Positions 39,401 to 51,290 of a DNA stretch of 64,000 nucleotides are shown here, in pieces. The position numbers were made by a program, and so were the translations under genes. The DNA comes from Macrobrachium rosenbergii. Its lineage: Eukaryota; Arthropoda; Malacostraca; Decapoda; Palaemonidae. How positions within the stretch are numbered: the first letter of the stretch is position 1; each line of letters opens with the position of its first letter. The stretch spans positions 9,787,162 through 9,851,161 of the forward strand of contig NC_089749.1 in assembly GCF_040412425.1 (NCBI RefSeq), written 5' to 3'. The notes beneath the pieces are model-generated. The model had not been told where the DNA came from, made no database searches, and saw only the letters and a list, made by a program, of their open reading frames with translations.

Positions 39401-42400
39401 CTAGCGTACGTGATTCTGAGATCCCTGTCCATGAAACTTCTTTCTTTCCAAGATGACTGGTGTAGGACCCAATCTTTTCAAGGCCGTTATTTTGTAATGG
39501 AGACTATAATTTTAATTATAGTTATCTTCTGCTTGTTAAATCAAATCAAGGTAACAGCTTATACAGGACTGGCTTTTAACAAAAGTTTACAGTATGCTGC
39601 AAACTCTTCATTGACTAGGTTGTTGTTGAAAGAATGGTAAAAACTAAATGGTGGACCCACTTGAGAGCGAAATGTTTAGCTGTGGTTTGCACTATTAAGC
39701 TTTATTTTGGTTGCCACATTACTAATTCATTTTGTTAGCCTCTGAGTGTGGTTTGGTGTAAATTTTTTTAATAAATATAGCATAACCAATAATTAATGTT
39801 GTTGCGGATTTTAGTTTTTCTTGAGGAGTGCCAGCAGTCGAGCACTACTTGAAAATTTGGGGTTGAATATTCAGCTGGTAAGCCGAATATGCATTGCACC
39901 TCCTACAATGGTAAGGTTCCTGGTTAATGTTACAAGGGTAGAGAATTGTTTATCAGTGTACAAGAAAGAAAATTGTTGATGCCTGTCATTTTTACTGTCA
40001 TTCTAACCCCCTACTGCACAGTACAGAGGTAGACATGCGGAGTTGTTGAATAAAGGAGACCATCCCTCTATTGCTTGTGTGGTCCTCTTATCTTGTTATT
40101 GTAATTACCTATTAAGGATTTCATACACATTTGTGCATGATGGTCTACTTTTACATCAATGCCAGTGTGACTAAAGGGTTACCGTCTATTTCTGTCTTTT
40201 TAGTGTGTCTGTCACTTGACATCACAACTCTTCCACAACTGAAATGATTTCAATGATTTCAATCAAAACGGTTCAACCACATCTCTTCCACAACTGAAAT
40301 GATTTCAATGATTTCAATCAAACGTGGTTCAAAGGTATCACCAAGCATAGACTTGGCATTTAGGAATTTAATCTGTCAGTTTTTGTCAGTCTTCACCATG
40401 TTGTCATGGTGAAAGGGATTTCAATTGATGAACAGAGGTGATAAGAATTTGTAGATGGGCATTGAGGGAGATCACCTATTCATTGCAACTCCTACCCACT
40501 TTAAGGAAATTCAAACTTGTCAGTATGGTGAAACATTTCGAATGTATGCCTGAAGGGAGTTTTGTCAGACTTTCTTCTTTGTGCATTTCTGTTGGGGTGT
40601 TTAATGATACTGTTATCACAATTTTTAAAAGGTTGAAGTAAGGACTTTTGCTAAAGCATGAAGTCGTTTCCAAAGTCGTGAGCTTTTCATTGACAGGCTT
40701 CTGATTCACTGCCATTATGGGCATTTGTGTTTCACAATTGCATCTTTTTGGGATTAATTTGTAGATGGTTTCTACTTTGTCAAAAACTATAATGGTGTTT
40801 TATGTTGGTTTCTACAAAAACTATAATGGTGTTTTATGTTGGTTTCTACTTTGTCAGAAACTATAATGGTGTTTTATGTTAAGAACTACAATGGTATTTT
40901 AACATTTCATCCATCAAAATTTTTCAAAAGCGGTAGGGGAAACAATATCTTAACACTTTTTTTTTTATAACAGTTCTCTAGTGAAGTAGGCAATTCTCTA
41001 AATATTAATTTCAATTTTTTCACAACCATTGGTATATCCATAATTTTGATGGTTTTAATGTTTAGTTCACTTTTTAAGTGCAAGACCAAAATATAGTAAA
41101 TTTCCTTGCAAATGGTTAATCACCTCATAGAAAATGAGGTAAAATATGGAAAATTTCATTCGTAATGAGCACTGTGACACTGGATCATTTTGTGAATTAT
41201 CTGTATTCATACCCGTCAGAATCGCACTTCAATGTTTAATGGTATTAAAAGCATTTTTTAACTGCTTGAAGTGGGAAAAAAAAACCTGGAAAATTTTTGT
41301 ATCCTCATATAAATGGGTCAGTGAAATCACATGTAAAGCACATTAAAGGCATTTTTGAACTGCTTGTAACTGCAGTAGAAAAAAATACAACCTGTTTGCT
41401 TACTCTGCTTACTGGAAAATTGTCAGAATCGCCATGTAAACGTTTGTCACTAAATATAAATACATTTTTTTATAACCTTGTAGCAATAACATATTAATTT
41501 TAATCTGTAATAGATATTTTACACTAACTTCATTTGAAATATTTTATACTGTGATGAAAATTTCTTGACATTTGCCTAAGTTTTTCTGTATCCACAGCCT
41601 TAAGGATGTGTGGGACTTCTTTTTTGCCTTATCCTCTTAATTTAAAGAATAATTTCTTCAAAACACCCTTCAGCACAGTGCTCAAATATGTAATTTTTCT
41701 TACAACTTGCTCGTATTTAGCTGTCGTCTTGACGTTTTAAAACTACCGGTGTTAAGTATAACGTTATTTTATCAGCAAAAATTTCATTTTTTCTTGGATT
41801 TAGTCTGGTTTTAAAGCTTTGTGCATTTGAACTTGGCCCATACCCTTAACTCAGGATTGCCAATTAGATGCTCTGGGACCCCACTATATGTCTCCACGTA
41901 TGCCAACAGCTCTACTTGAGTTGGTACATATCAAAGGATTTCTTTTGTATTGGTTGTGCTGCCATGTGATTTTCACTTATAAAGTTTACAGTAGTTCCTA
42001 TATCCAGTGTTTCATAGTTTGGTGCTGTACAGTCTTTGAATTATTATTAATAGTACTGAAGCTGGGATGCAGGAAATTACAAAATCTTAGTAGAAAACTT
42101 GTAATTGCAAAGTTATTTGAGTTTGAAAGACTTTTATTTTTTAAGAGTGCAAATTAGGGTGCATTTGTGATTTGACATTGCACTTTTTTTTTTTCTCTTC
42201 TTCTTAACTAGGATGGGAAAGTTTTGATTGATGGGATGTGCCTTATACAGTTGCATTTTGTAATTTTCATTGTTAGTTGCTAATGCACGATGTTATTTTA
42301 GCAGAAGGTTGGTGATGATGATGATGATGACTATGAGCCTGGGGCAAAGAAAGTGAAGAAGCCCAAGGCTAAGAAAAGGAAAGCCTCTGATGACGAAGAC

Positions 42401-45400
42401 GATTCCGATGAAGAGTGGGGAAAGAAGAAGAAGGTACTTGCAGCTGAAGTGCGCAGGAGCTTATTTATGTATTGCCTTTGATCTTATTCTGCTTATTTGA
42501 TCGTTTGCTCATATTTTGCAAGGGAAATGGGGTTATGGAATCTTCGTTTTCAAAAATAAATATAATAATAAATTAATATACTTTTTTTTTTTTAGGAAGG
42601 ATCCATTTGACAATTGAGTGGGTTTGTAAAATATGTAGTGGTTTGCTGATCATAATGAGCAGTTAAGGGAGGCGCTATGTGTCGTATTGTGAAATATGTA
42701 GTTAGTTGAAATATGAACACATATGATTATATATGCATGTTGAAAATATAACAAAGCATGTATATTTTATATCAGGTGAATTTATGATATACTGATTATA
42801 TACCATGGAATTTTTTAGCATTTTATAATGTTTAAAAAAAATTGAAAGTCAAATTCAGTCAAGACTAGGGGAAAGAGATGTTTCCTTCAAAAGATGATTA
42901 ACGTCTAATTTGTGCTGTAGTCGCCAAAGAAGGCTGGAGGTGGAGGCGGCGGAGGACGTGGGAAAGCTTCAGCTTTCACAAAGTCTTTCAAGCTTTCTGA
43001 TGAGCTGGCAGCTGTTGTGGGCGCAGATGTGATGCCCCGCCATGAAGTGGTTAAAAAGCTGTGGGCTGTCATCAAAGAACGCAACCTCCAAGATCCAGGC
43101 AATAAGCAGTTTGCCATTTGTGATGACCAGCTCTTCAAAGTGATTGGTAAGAAACTTGTCGTATGTCTTGTTCTTGCTCAATTTTTTTCTTTTGAATTTT
43201 TAAATGTTCACTAAAAAAAAAAAAACCACTTTCATGCACTGAATGTAGTATACACATATCTTGCAGCTCTTATCCGAAGTAAAATTCTAGCGCGTTTTTA
43301 AAATTTTATTTAAATATGTTTGAAATGATGGCTGAATCTTACTGGAAGGAGGATACTCTTCCCTAAGGGAATTGCCAGATTGAGGGTTATGATACACACT
43401 TGTTTTACACAGTGAAACCCCCCCCCCATAGTTTGGAGTACATAAAAAAAGTGCTGGCAACCCTTGAGAAAATTTTATCAAAATTTGCATCAAGAGTTCA
43501 GAGGTCTGGTTAAACAAATCATTTATAACTAACTAACTGCCCTTACATTTAGAGTTAAATTCTTCCAGACTACAAGTCTAATTGAGTTTAATTCTTCCAG
43601 ACTGCAAGTCTAATTGTAACCATTTCTCCTCTGAGGTTAAGGCATAAAATTTAAATATATACCCACAAATATGTACATAGAAAAACTTGCATGTCAGAAC
43701 ATCCAAAGCATCCTGGCATGTTAGAAAATAAATATCACGGTAGGTTCAGATCCTTCCCACACGTGTGAATTGCTGTAACATTAACAGATCTCAGATTTTA
43801 TTACACAACATAACTCCTTTTTTTCTGTTGTAAGTCTGCAATCCTTGATGCATTTAATGTCATGAAAATTAAATCCCCACTTTTTAAGTCTTGTGGCTTT
43901 CATTCAAGAATAGACCTAAAACAAAGATTTGTCCAAAAAATTCTCTTGTCCAGCAGATCATGTACATCTTTCATTTTCCTTGTTTTTTTTGTGGGGGGGG
44001 GTTGCTAATAAAATTTTAAATGTTCAGACCCCACTAAGGCTAATAGAGCAAGTAATTTATGCTGTCTCTGGTATGGTAGTGGGCATAATAAAGTAAGATT
44101 GTGTAATGTTTTGTCATTGATGAAACATAAGGAATCTTCGTACAGTGGATTATAGTTTAATAGTAGTGAACATGTAGGTTACTGCATAATGGTATCTGTT
44201 TCAGGGGAGAGACCCGACGCATTCTTCATGTGCGTCACTGTAATCTTGTTTATCATTATCATATTCTGTGAACAAACCCATTACTGTACATAGTGTGTTC
44301 CATTTGTAACTACATTGAAACCCCCATATTCGCGGGGGTGCGGTACATAGTTAAAATCCGCAAATACTTAGAACCCCTCTAAAAACACTTGGAACTGCCC
44401 CATTTGATAGTTTAAACACAAGATAAACCCAGTTAAAATACTTACACCCGAGTATTTTAGTAGTTTTATCACAAAAAGTGCATTTATTCATGAAAATACA
44501 GTAATTAGTGATGTTTCTCTGTGAAAAATACCGTGAATGTGTGAGAATGCGAATAAGGGGGTTATGTACCTGGATTGGGACAAATTGAAAACTGTAAACT
44601 TCTCAAGACCGACCTTTTGTCATTGAGCGCCTAATCATATAACTCAGTGGCCTGGTTGATCTATTTATAAATCATAAGGGCCCTCAAATGCATATGACTA
44701 CTGGCTGTTTTAATTTTGTTGGGACTGAATCATATGCAAAATTTTCTTGTAATTTTGATTGGTATGAAACAAAACTCTGTTTATTATTGCAGTGCACATA
44801 TTACAATTCAATGTGACATTAAAATTCATCATGCACATAGGAACCCGCCTCACAGGATTTAATGTGAAAAAATATTTTCACATAGAAGGATGCACAGTGA
44901 AACCTCGCTTTAACAGACTGAGAGGGGGGGTTGGGGGTTAAAGGTGATTATATGTGGAAGTGAAGCATTTTTATTTTCGTGTCTTGAGTGATGTTTATCG
45001 GTAGACTAGCCTTAGCAGAGGTGCGATAACCACCTGCATACATAAGAAAAATCACATTATGAAAGAAACTGGTGATAAAGCTAATAAAGCCCTTTTACTT
45101 TATATAATATTGGCATATCTTCTTATTATTGGCATTTTTTCATAATAAATAGCCTATTTGAGGAATAATTCCATATCCAAGAATTAACCGACAAAATGCA
45201 AACATCAAGTTATGGTTGTGCTCACAGCAACCTTTATCTTTTGGTAACCTTTCGAATTTTTAATGCAGTGTAATTACGGAAGTAGTAACAACATTTAAGA
45301 TAACATTTTTCGCTAAAAATTCTTTATCAATTTGTTGGTAAATAACTAGAACAATTCAGTCATACGAACGAAAATTATCCTACATATCATGTTGTTCGTG

Positions 45401-47113
45401 ATTGGCAGTGAAACGTAAACGTAATGAAACTGTTTTTACCTTGCATATTTATTGGCATATCTTCATAATAATGAGCCTATTTGAGGAATGATTCCATATC
45501 AATGAAATCCACTTTTATCAATGTCAGGCCGGCTGACTAAATGTAAACTTCGAATTTTGGTTGTGCTCACAGCAATCTTTATCTTTCGGTAACTTTTCAG
45601 AAATTTTAATGGCATTGTAACTATGGTAGTAGTAACATTTAAGATAGAATGTTATATTAATTTTTCATTAAAAATTCACTATCATTTTGGTGGTCAATAA
45701 CTTTGGAACAATTCAGTCATATGAACGATAATTATTGTACATTATCATATTGTTAGGGTTTGTGATTGGCGATGAAACTTAACAAAATAATGGCTTCCCT
45801 TTTAGGCAACTTGCATAGGAAAAATGTAATATAGAATCAACCTTGTTATTTTGTTTATTTTGAATTTGTAGGGGTACAGTAAGGAAAACAGCATTTGTAA
45901 TGATGTCATCTTTACACAACCAGTATTTCATAAGATACCTGTTGTTGCAAAAGCTAGCCTATACACAGATGATTAACAAAACCGTCATCTTACTGTTGTC
46001 TTATACCACAGATATGAGATAAATTCATGAAAATTCAACAGAATTTTCGACCTCGTCTTATCTAAAGGTTGTCTTATACACAGTTCCAATTTCGCACCAA
46101 TGCTGAGGTTAGTGCACGAGTAAACGTAAACAACAACCCTTGGCCGGATTTTGTCCCTCGGTTCCTGGTCCATTTTTTCACTAACCAACGTGCACTCCAG
46201 AAAATTATAACAAAAAATGTGATTTGCAGCTATATCCTGTTTCATAGATATCACAAAAATGTAGTTTTTACTTTTCCCTCCATGGGGGTTAAGAGTGAAG
46301 TGAGTTATCTCCACTTTTCTGCATATTATAACTGGATGTTCGTCTATCCTTTTTTCTATGATTTTCTGAGCACCCTTACTGTTCTCAGATTTTCATACTA
46401 ATTCTCATCACTTTTTCAAACCACCATAAGTCTGAGGATCTCTCTTCAGCTTCTAGAAAACATTTTATGCCAATTCCTCATTTGTAATACATTCCTGCCA
46501 CCATGCTCTGGCTGTGAATTGTGATATTCTGTGATGCACCTTTTCAAAATGTTAAATTTTCACGTTAGTGCTCTTGTTTATACTGCATGGGGGTATGGGC
46601 TTTATGTACCCAGTGCAAATCTTTGCTCTTTCTACCAGTGGAACAGTATCTATGCAGCTATTTCTCCACTTTTTCCACACTGATACGCTTTCCTACTGCT
46701 CTCAACTCGTCTCAAGGTAGAGATATTTTTCTAGGACCTGCCATCTTAAAAGTCCTCAGTTCTATTTGCTCATGCAATACATTGCAGAGTTGGAAAATCT
46801 TTCTCATGTTCATTCTGTAATCTTGAGCACTTCATGTCACCGTTGGTTTCATTTGGTACCCAAGAGTTCATACCCACGGTAACAACATGGCCACTTAATA
46901 TTGGGTTGTTCTAGCATTGACTGAGAGACTACCTGCATCAAGTATGTATCCTAATTTGTGTACATATATATATATATATATATAGAAGAACTGGAAAATA
47001 TGTTAATGGTTGAAAATGTGTTGCATTATTATTTTTCTGTTACAGGTGTCAAGCGCTTCCGTACCTTTGGTATGATGAAACATCTGAAGAACCACTTCTT
47101 GGAAGCTGCATAA
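22079..47113 (+). CDS. DEK_C and SWIB domain protein (UAF30/spp27-like), complete
   Basis: Coding exons 22079-22121, 36167-36384, 42305-42433 (or from 42302), 42921-43146 and 47046-47113 join in phase to 227 residues plus stop. Residues 1-60 (MVSISRETLKSEIAQILKGA onward) form a DEK_C-type helical domain. Residues about 65-148 are acidic and Ser-rich, then Lys-rich with Gly-rich linker, typical of a nuclear protein. Residues about 152-226 (FKLSDELAAVVG, then VKRFRTFGMMKHLKNHF) form the SWIB/MDM2 fold. Yeast UAF30 and fission-yeast spp27 with this architecture act in RNA polymerase I upstream activation. The animal role is less clear, so chromatin or transcription is an inference. The first exon was chosen because it restores the N-terminal helix of the DEK_C domain across the splice. 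The first intron is 14,045 bp. Confidence 0.9.
22250..22800. repeat. Two diverged copies of a short segment in intron 1
   Basis: GCATTGCGGTGTTGCCGT at about 22278 recurs as GCATTTGCGGTGTTGCCGT at about 22752, with similar following sequence (GTGTGTAAGG or ATGTGTAGGG, then TAAACG or TTTAC). A long minus-strand ORF across the first copy is probably accidental. Confidence 0.6.
23778..24117 (+). repeat. 171-bp tandem duplication in CpG-rich DNA
   Basis: Two adjacent units both begin TAGAAGCCTTTGTCTTTCGCC (first 20 bases plus one) and both end near GACTCTGG-AAACTCC, period 171 bp. Shared inner blocks include GGGGGTACTT and CAGGTGAACGAT. The copies differ by several substitutions and small gaps. 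Confidence 0.85.
24420..30190 (+). other. SWIB-gene intron 1, middle part
   Basis: AT-rich intron sequence with scattered short ORFs, none recognised. It holds a 41-bp tandem duplication at 26959-27040 and an A-run at about 27974-27997. No internal gene was identified on either strand. Confidence 0.5.
26959..27040. repeat. 41-bp perfect tandem duplication
   Basis: The unit starting GAGTATACCAGCAACCTGAT occurs twice in a row. Directly before it, a shorter motif (TTTTTGGACTT) is also doubled. Confidence 0.93.
30197..30467 (+). mobile_element. Palindrome-centred interspersed repeat, copy 1
   Basis: The element runs from GGAAACTATGAGGTGGC and GTCTGTCCGTGCAC to TTCATGGGCTGTGGCTTCGT. It contains an internal inverted repeat: CTGAGGCTAGAGAGCTGCAA at about 30282 pairs with TTGCAGCCTTCTAGCCTCAG at about 30322. 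The same modules occur in reverse orientation at 52303-52598. It is non-coding. I recall it as abundant in decapod genomes. Confidence 0.85.
30468..30497. repeat. (CT)n microsatellite
   Basis: An uninterrupted CT run borders the right end of the palindromic repeat. Confidence 0.95.
31131..31362 (+). mobile_element. SINE-like repeat, copy A
   Basis: Diagnostic blocks in order are TAGTGCCGCCAGTGCACCTC, GGTGCATTGTAGGCATT, CCTGTTACACCTTTCA and GCTGAATGACCTTAGGTCCC. The same blocks occur at 35843-36031 and, reversed, at 56832-56980 and in part at 52205-52290. The length of about 230 bp and lack of coding capacity suit a SINE, but no clear pol III boxes or target duplications were verified. Confidence 0.8.
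31436..31760 (+). pseudogene. Decayed LINE 3' fragment (after the RT domain)
   Basis: The + strand reads MLRWNLGILLLERLESDEMR and TKITEV-like sequence, then after a frameshift RLRWYGHVLRMDDEEGVKRS. This is the familiar tail of many animal non-LTR retrotransposon ORF2 proteins. At least one in-frame stop and one frameshift separate the two parts, so it is inactive. The minus-strand ORFs over it are shadows. Confidence 0.75.
31800..35840 (+). other. SWIB-gene intron 1, 3' part
   Basis: No gene or known repeat was recognised. A T-run lies near 32057. The part from about 34550 to 35060 is slightly richer in G+C and may be an old mobile-element remnant, but no motif supports a family. Confidence 0.4.
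35843..36031 (+). mobile_element. SINE-like repeat, copy B
   Basis: Matches copy A through TAGTGCACTGCATAAGGTG, CTGTAGGCATTACTTAAGG, GCAGCGTCCCTTC and CCAGCGCTTG. It ends about 135 bp before the second coding exon of the SWIB gene. The central part is shorter than in copy A. Confidence 0.75.
40228..40331. repeat. 55-bp tandem duplication
   Basis: CTCTTCCACAACTGAAATGA begins each of two adjacent, almost identical units. Inside each, the smaller motif ATGATTTCA is itself doubled. Confidence 0.9.
40766..40890. repeat. Short tandem array, units of about 33-40 bp
   Basis: Units of TGGTTTCTACTTTGTC, AAAACTATAATGGTGTTTTA and TG are repeated three times, with an internal deletion in the second, followed by a weaker fourth copy. 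Confidence 0.88.
42296..42304 (+). promoter_or_regulatory. Tandem NAGNAG splice acceptor (TAGCAG)
   Basis: The sequence TTTTAGCAGAAG allows the exon to begin at 42302 (adding one Gln) or at 42305. Both keep the frame. NAGNAG acceptors are known to give one-residue isoforms. The position is in the acidic linker of the SWIB protein. Confidence 0.65.
43552..43615. repeat. 32-bp tandem duplication
   Basis: Two adjacent units of GAGTTAAATTCTTCCAGACT and following bases, period 32 bp, with few differences. Confidence 0.88.
44313..44595. mobile_element. Pogo/Tigger-like MITE, diverged second copy
   Basis: The left end CATTGAAACCCCCATATTCG corresponds to the start of the 7508 element. Interior motifs agree in order (AAAATCCGCAAATACTTA, TTTGATAGTTTAAACAC, AGTTTTATCAC, TTTCTCTGTGAAAAATAC). 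The right end is eroded and its border approximate. Confidence 0.7.
45110..45795. repeat. Tandem duplication, unit about 340 bp
   Basis: A first unit at about 45110-45430 and a second at about 45452-45795 share TTGGCATATCTTC, AGCCTATTTGAGGAAT, GGTTGTGCTCACAGCAA, ACAATTCAGTCATA and GTGATTGGC in the same order. The copies are clearly diverged by substitutions and indels. Confidence 0.87.
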
Positions 47114-47321
47114 AAGCTACTGAGGTTAGGTAGCGAGCTGTCAAACTCCATTTGAGTAGCACATCCAGGCAGTGACCTCCCTCGTCATCTTTTGTAGCTG
47201 CTGTCACCTTGATGGCCTAGTGTTAGTGGTGATTGTATGACTTAAGGCCATCTGCAGCTTTTATTGGACTATACAGTACTTGATTGAAACAGTTGAATTA
47301 GCCTCAATAATTGTTGGGAAC

Positions 47322-47327
47322 AATAAA
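47322..47327 (+). terminator. Polyadenylation signal of the SWIB gene (proximal)
   Basis: An AATAAA hexamer lies about 210 bp after the stop codon in T-rich DNA. Confidence 0.5.
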
Positions 47328-47966
47328 TTTGCATCCATTTTGAAATTATTTATTGTAATCTCAGTTAAAATTTAGTGGTAGGGAATTGTTTCAGATAACA
47401 GCATTGTTTGGTGTGCTCTTTTCGTTCTGTGTAAAATCTTGAAGTGAAGTATATATATTTTTTTTTTTTTTTTTTGTGCTATTTTTTTCCCTTGTCTTTG
47501 TCTTATGCTGGGAGAAATAGAAACTATTAATGTGTAGTTTTGTTTTCAACCCCCTAATCTGCCGGAGGGAAGCAGCATTTCATTCCCCTTAATAGTCTGA
47601 TGTGTTCAGTCCGGTGGAGAAGTTTAACCTGTAGCAAATTTCATCTCTCATTATTGAAGTTTGTCATAAATCATTATACATTTGTTTTTGGACGATGAAA
47701 ACATGTATAATATAAGATATTAATAGGAAATTTGTTTCTGTGGCTTGCATGAAAGAATTTTTTTGTATTTTTGTTCCTTTTGCTCTGAAAGCATATTATC
47801 ATAACCCAAGTTGTAGAAACACACTTCAGTTTTAGGCTGTGGTTGTGTGGAACTTGGATCTAAGTAGGGTCATGCTTCATTTTGTTTCCACTTTATTTTG
47901 AGTTTGCGATGCAAGAACCCACAGGTAGTTTTATGACTTTAATCTGTCACAATGGTAAAATCTTTT

Positions 47967-47972
47967 AATAAA
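47967..47972 (+). terminator. Polyadenylation signal of the SWIB gene (distal)
   Basis: AATAAA is followed by a GT-rich stretch (TTGTGTTATTG) about 30 bp on, which suits a cleavage site. It would give a 3' UTR near 0.9 kb. Confidence 0.5.
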
Positions 47973-47989
47973 ATATTTTGTAAGAAAAA

Positions 47990-50600
47990 AACAGGAATAT
48001 TGTGTTATTGCCCTAAACTTTCATAAGAGTACAACAGTAAAGAATTTGACAAGCATCATTTTGAATGTGGTTTGCTGCAGCTTTCCACCTCGTGAACTTT
48101 TCACTGCTGGATTATCAAGGACTATCAACACATTAAATGGTTTAATAACGAAAATCAGAGGCTGTGGCTCTTAAAAAGCACACTTTTCTACCTCAAACTT
48201 TTTGGTTACCTTGTAAAGTTGAAAAGATCCACAATCTCATGAAGGCTTGCTGCATGAATGAGCAGAAAAAATGCTCCTTCATGAATAAGTACTGTATTGC
48301 TTAGTTACCTTGTGCCCTCCAAACTGTAGTAGTATTTCCACGCCTTGTTTCTGCCAAATTTTTTGTTACAGCATTAAATGTCACACTGAGGGTGAAAGGC
48401 AGCATGGCTATTCACATTTATAAATTTAAACTACAATTAAAAAAATATGTACCTACATACAGCACTGAGCATATAAAACTTGAACATACCACTACCTTTC
48501 CTTTCTGGACACTGGCCTTTCTCCCCATAACATCTTTCTAGAACATTTGTATACCAGATGTATTCAGAGCTGTAAGTGTCCTATACGAGTGGAGTATTTA
48601 AATTTAAACTGTTAAATTACCTAATTTATAAATGATGCATACATTAAACTTACAATTCAGTGACACCATACAAGTGATACATTAGGTAGGGTATTGCATA
48701 AACCTTTATACCAACTAAACGGCTATTTTCCCACATGGTTCTGCTTATTTTTCAGTTGCTTTAAGCTTGGTTTTGCATAAACTTATAGTCCAAATACTTT
48801 TTAAACCTCTTAATGCTATTCTGCATGTCCCCACTTAGTACCTCCCAAGATCATTCACTTCTGCAATTCTCTCTGGCTTCTTCCATTGCTTTGGTTAAAG
48901 ATTCTGTACTGATGTTTGAACAGTATTTAAAGTTACGTATCTGCTTAGCTTGAAGATTTACAGTCTGCTGTAGTGACATCACTAGCGCTTCTTCAGTGCC
49001 TTGGGTACCCTCAGTCTTGTAATGACAACATTATTCCTTATTACAAACTCATTAGCCATAAGATAGCCTTTAACTGCATGAAGCATAGTGTTTCAGAGAC
49101 TGCATGCTTTGCTAACTCCCCAATCCTTACAATGACGCCATTTTCATTCTGTGTACCACCAAAAACCAACATGCTGCTATTCTCTCCAGGCCTTCTTGGC
49201 ATTTCTGCCACATTTTGTGAATTGTGAAACTTGAGCTGTATGGCCCAGAGCTGGGGCCCGGGAGGCAATTTCAATAATGTGCCATTAAATGGATATCGTT
49301 TGGATGCATTTTCATTCAATCTTCATCTTTTGTGTTAAGCGATTATAATTACTTGCGGGTTTTTTCACTGTTACCTTTCAGCCAGCACCAGATACTTTGC
49401 TGCACTGTTTTTGTGAATATATTACTATTCTGTTGTTAATTTTTTCCAATTTCCTCATTTATATAAAATTAGCACTGGAGTGTCTTCTGTTGCACAACCA
49501 TTTTTTTTTTCCAGTATCTTGTGTCCACAATCCTATTATTTTTTTTTTTTTTTGCCTTTGCTTGCTGAAAGTAATGGGTCACTGATGTAATGCTGCAATC
49601 TTTCCTTGTTTTTACTAAAGTTCAATATTTTCAGTCTTGTTTAATATTTACTATTTGATCTTAGGTTCTTTCTAATTACATGACTTTTGTTTTGCAATTT
49701 GTACTAAGCGTATTATTTTTGCATGTATTATCCGTGTAATTATGCCTCCACGTAATTGAGTGGGTAGGGATGGTGAGTCTTGCAGTACAATTCTGTTATC
49801 CTTGGAGAAGGCCCCATTTGCCATGTCCTAGTATAAGCCATGTGTCTAACCATGACCTTGCTTGCAAGGTTAGCAGAGATTGCTTGGTTTGCAATGGACT
49901 AGGTTTGGGAAATGGCATGTCAGCGTCAGCCAGTGATTTACTGCTTCCTCTGCGGGAGAGTCAACGTGCCATGACCAAGTATCTTTGGCCAATGCTTTCT
50001 CCTTCTAGATGCCAGGACTCCATGGCTCGCAGGTGACTTTCACCAGTATCTAGCCAAAGGAGTTCTAATTTCCATGGATGTCTTACTCTCCCAAGGGCCT
50101 GCTAATTAATTTACTCATTTTGACTCATGCTATTTCTCCCACTTCTGCCTTCATGCTGCCCACCTGCTTCTCTCCCTCAGCTCCTGCTCAGACTGCACTT
50201 TCTTCATCCACCTCTGGACTGTTCCATGGATGATGACTTTTTTTGATATGCTCATATCTCAGGCTGTCTCTGCTGGGATACAAATTACTTCTCGTGCTGA
50301 TGCCTGTTCTTATTGCCTGGCTTTGTTGCCACCTCTGAATAAATAAACTGCCCAAAACCTGTGTGCCCTGTATAATGATATAACCATCACAATCCTCAGT
50401 TGGGATTAAGACATCTTCAACAATGACTACTTTCTAGGCATCAGAGGGGCCCTCATGGTTGCTCTACAATGACTTGGAAGCTTCTGGTTCCAAGATGTTT
50501 TAGTCTTCTGCTGGCTAAGCATCTTGCAGATTAATGTCTGTACAAGTTTAGTACCCAGAGATGCTCTCATTAGGCTTCTTGCTTTAGCCATGGCATCCAC
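47990..50600. other. Intergenic sequence
   Basis: No gene was established. Between 48973 and 49319 both strands carry overlapping ORFs of 84 and 92 codons that look protein-like, but neither is recognised. From about 49750 the base composition shifts toward G+C, as in the decayed element that follows. Confidence 0.4.
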
Positions 50601-51290
50601 TTCTTTTAGACGCTGTTCTGCCAGAGGGTCAACTTTGGTGATGGATACGTGTAGGTGCTTTTGCAGGGCAAGTCATATGCTCAACAACTAGCATGAGATG
50701 ATTTTTGCTGCCACCTGTTCCTTGCTGTCTTCTATTTATCCTTCTGCTGTGAACACCGCCAGGGTTGATGTTCTCCCTCTTGGTCATGTGGCGTCAGTCC
50801 TGAATGAAGAGTACATGTATGTTCAGCTTATCAACATGAACCTCATCTCTTTCCAGGATGATTGGTAAGTGCCTTGGGAAAGAAGTTAACCGCCAACATG
50901 GCTGCTAAAATTAACTTTGGGGCTGCAGACGATGCCACCCGCAGCAGGCTTCGCTCATGCCTCTGAGGTATAGTTCCTTCTCCGCATCAGCATCGCTCTG
51001 TTTCTCATTTCTTGGTCGCCCTATCATCCATGGATACTAGAGGTCTAAGTCCACTGGTGAGGGGCCTAGGGTGTTGCAGGTTCTCAATTTCAGCAGCTAG
51101 CTGACATTTCTTCACTCATCCAATTATCTTGACTCCTAATTCTCAAATCCTGCGAAAGGGCAGGTCCTCAATGACGAAGTGATCTTCATGCTGCAGCAGG
51201 ATACAATTGAAAAGATTGTGCTAGAGCTGAAGGGATTTTACAACTGCCTCATCCTCATTTTGGTTTCCCATGCTTTAGGTTCTTGCTACA
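50600..51290 (+). pseudogene. Possible decayed DIRS-like retroelement fragment
   Basis: Broken + strand frames include NLISFQDDW at about 50833, comparable to the L-D-D-W catalytic box of DIRS-type reverse transcriptases. Further on is IEKIVLELKGFYNCLILILV, comparable to the start of their RT domain. The order is not that of an intact element, and stops are frequent. The family assignment is tentative. Confidence 0.35.

Larger units (their letters stand above)
36385..42301 (+). other. SWIB-gene intron 2
   Basis: This 5.9-kb intron starts with GTAAGA and ends at a tandem acceptor TAGCAG. It is T-rich with two tandem duplications (40228-40331 and 40766-40880). A short stretch near 39425-39460 (LSMKLLSFQDDW) resembles the LISFQDDW seen at about 50830, and may be a retroelement scrap. 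Confidence 0.6.
43147..47045 (+). other. SWIB-gene intron 4
   Basis: This 3.9-kb intron runs from GTAAGA to TTACAG. It contains the repeat shared with 18971 (43493-43537), a 32-bp duplication, a pogo-like MITE copy, a single inverted-repeat-like end at about 44893 (CAGTGAAACCTCGCTTTAAC), a 340-bp tandem duplication and an (AT)n tract at about 46963-46983. Intron 3 (42434-42920) holds nothing recognised. Confidence 0.7.
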
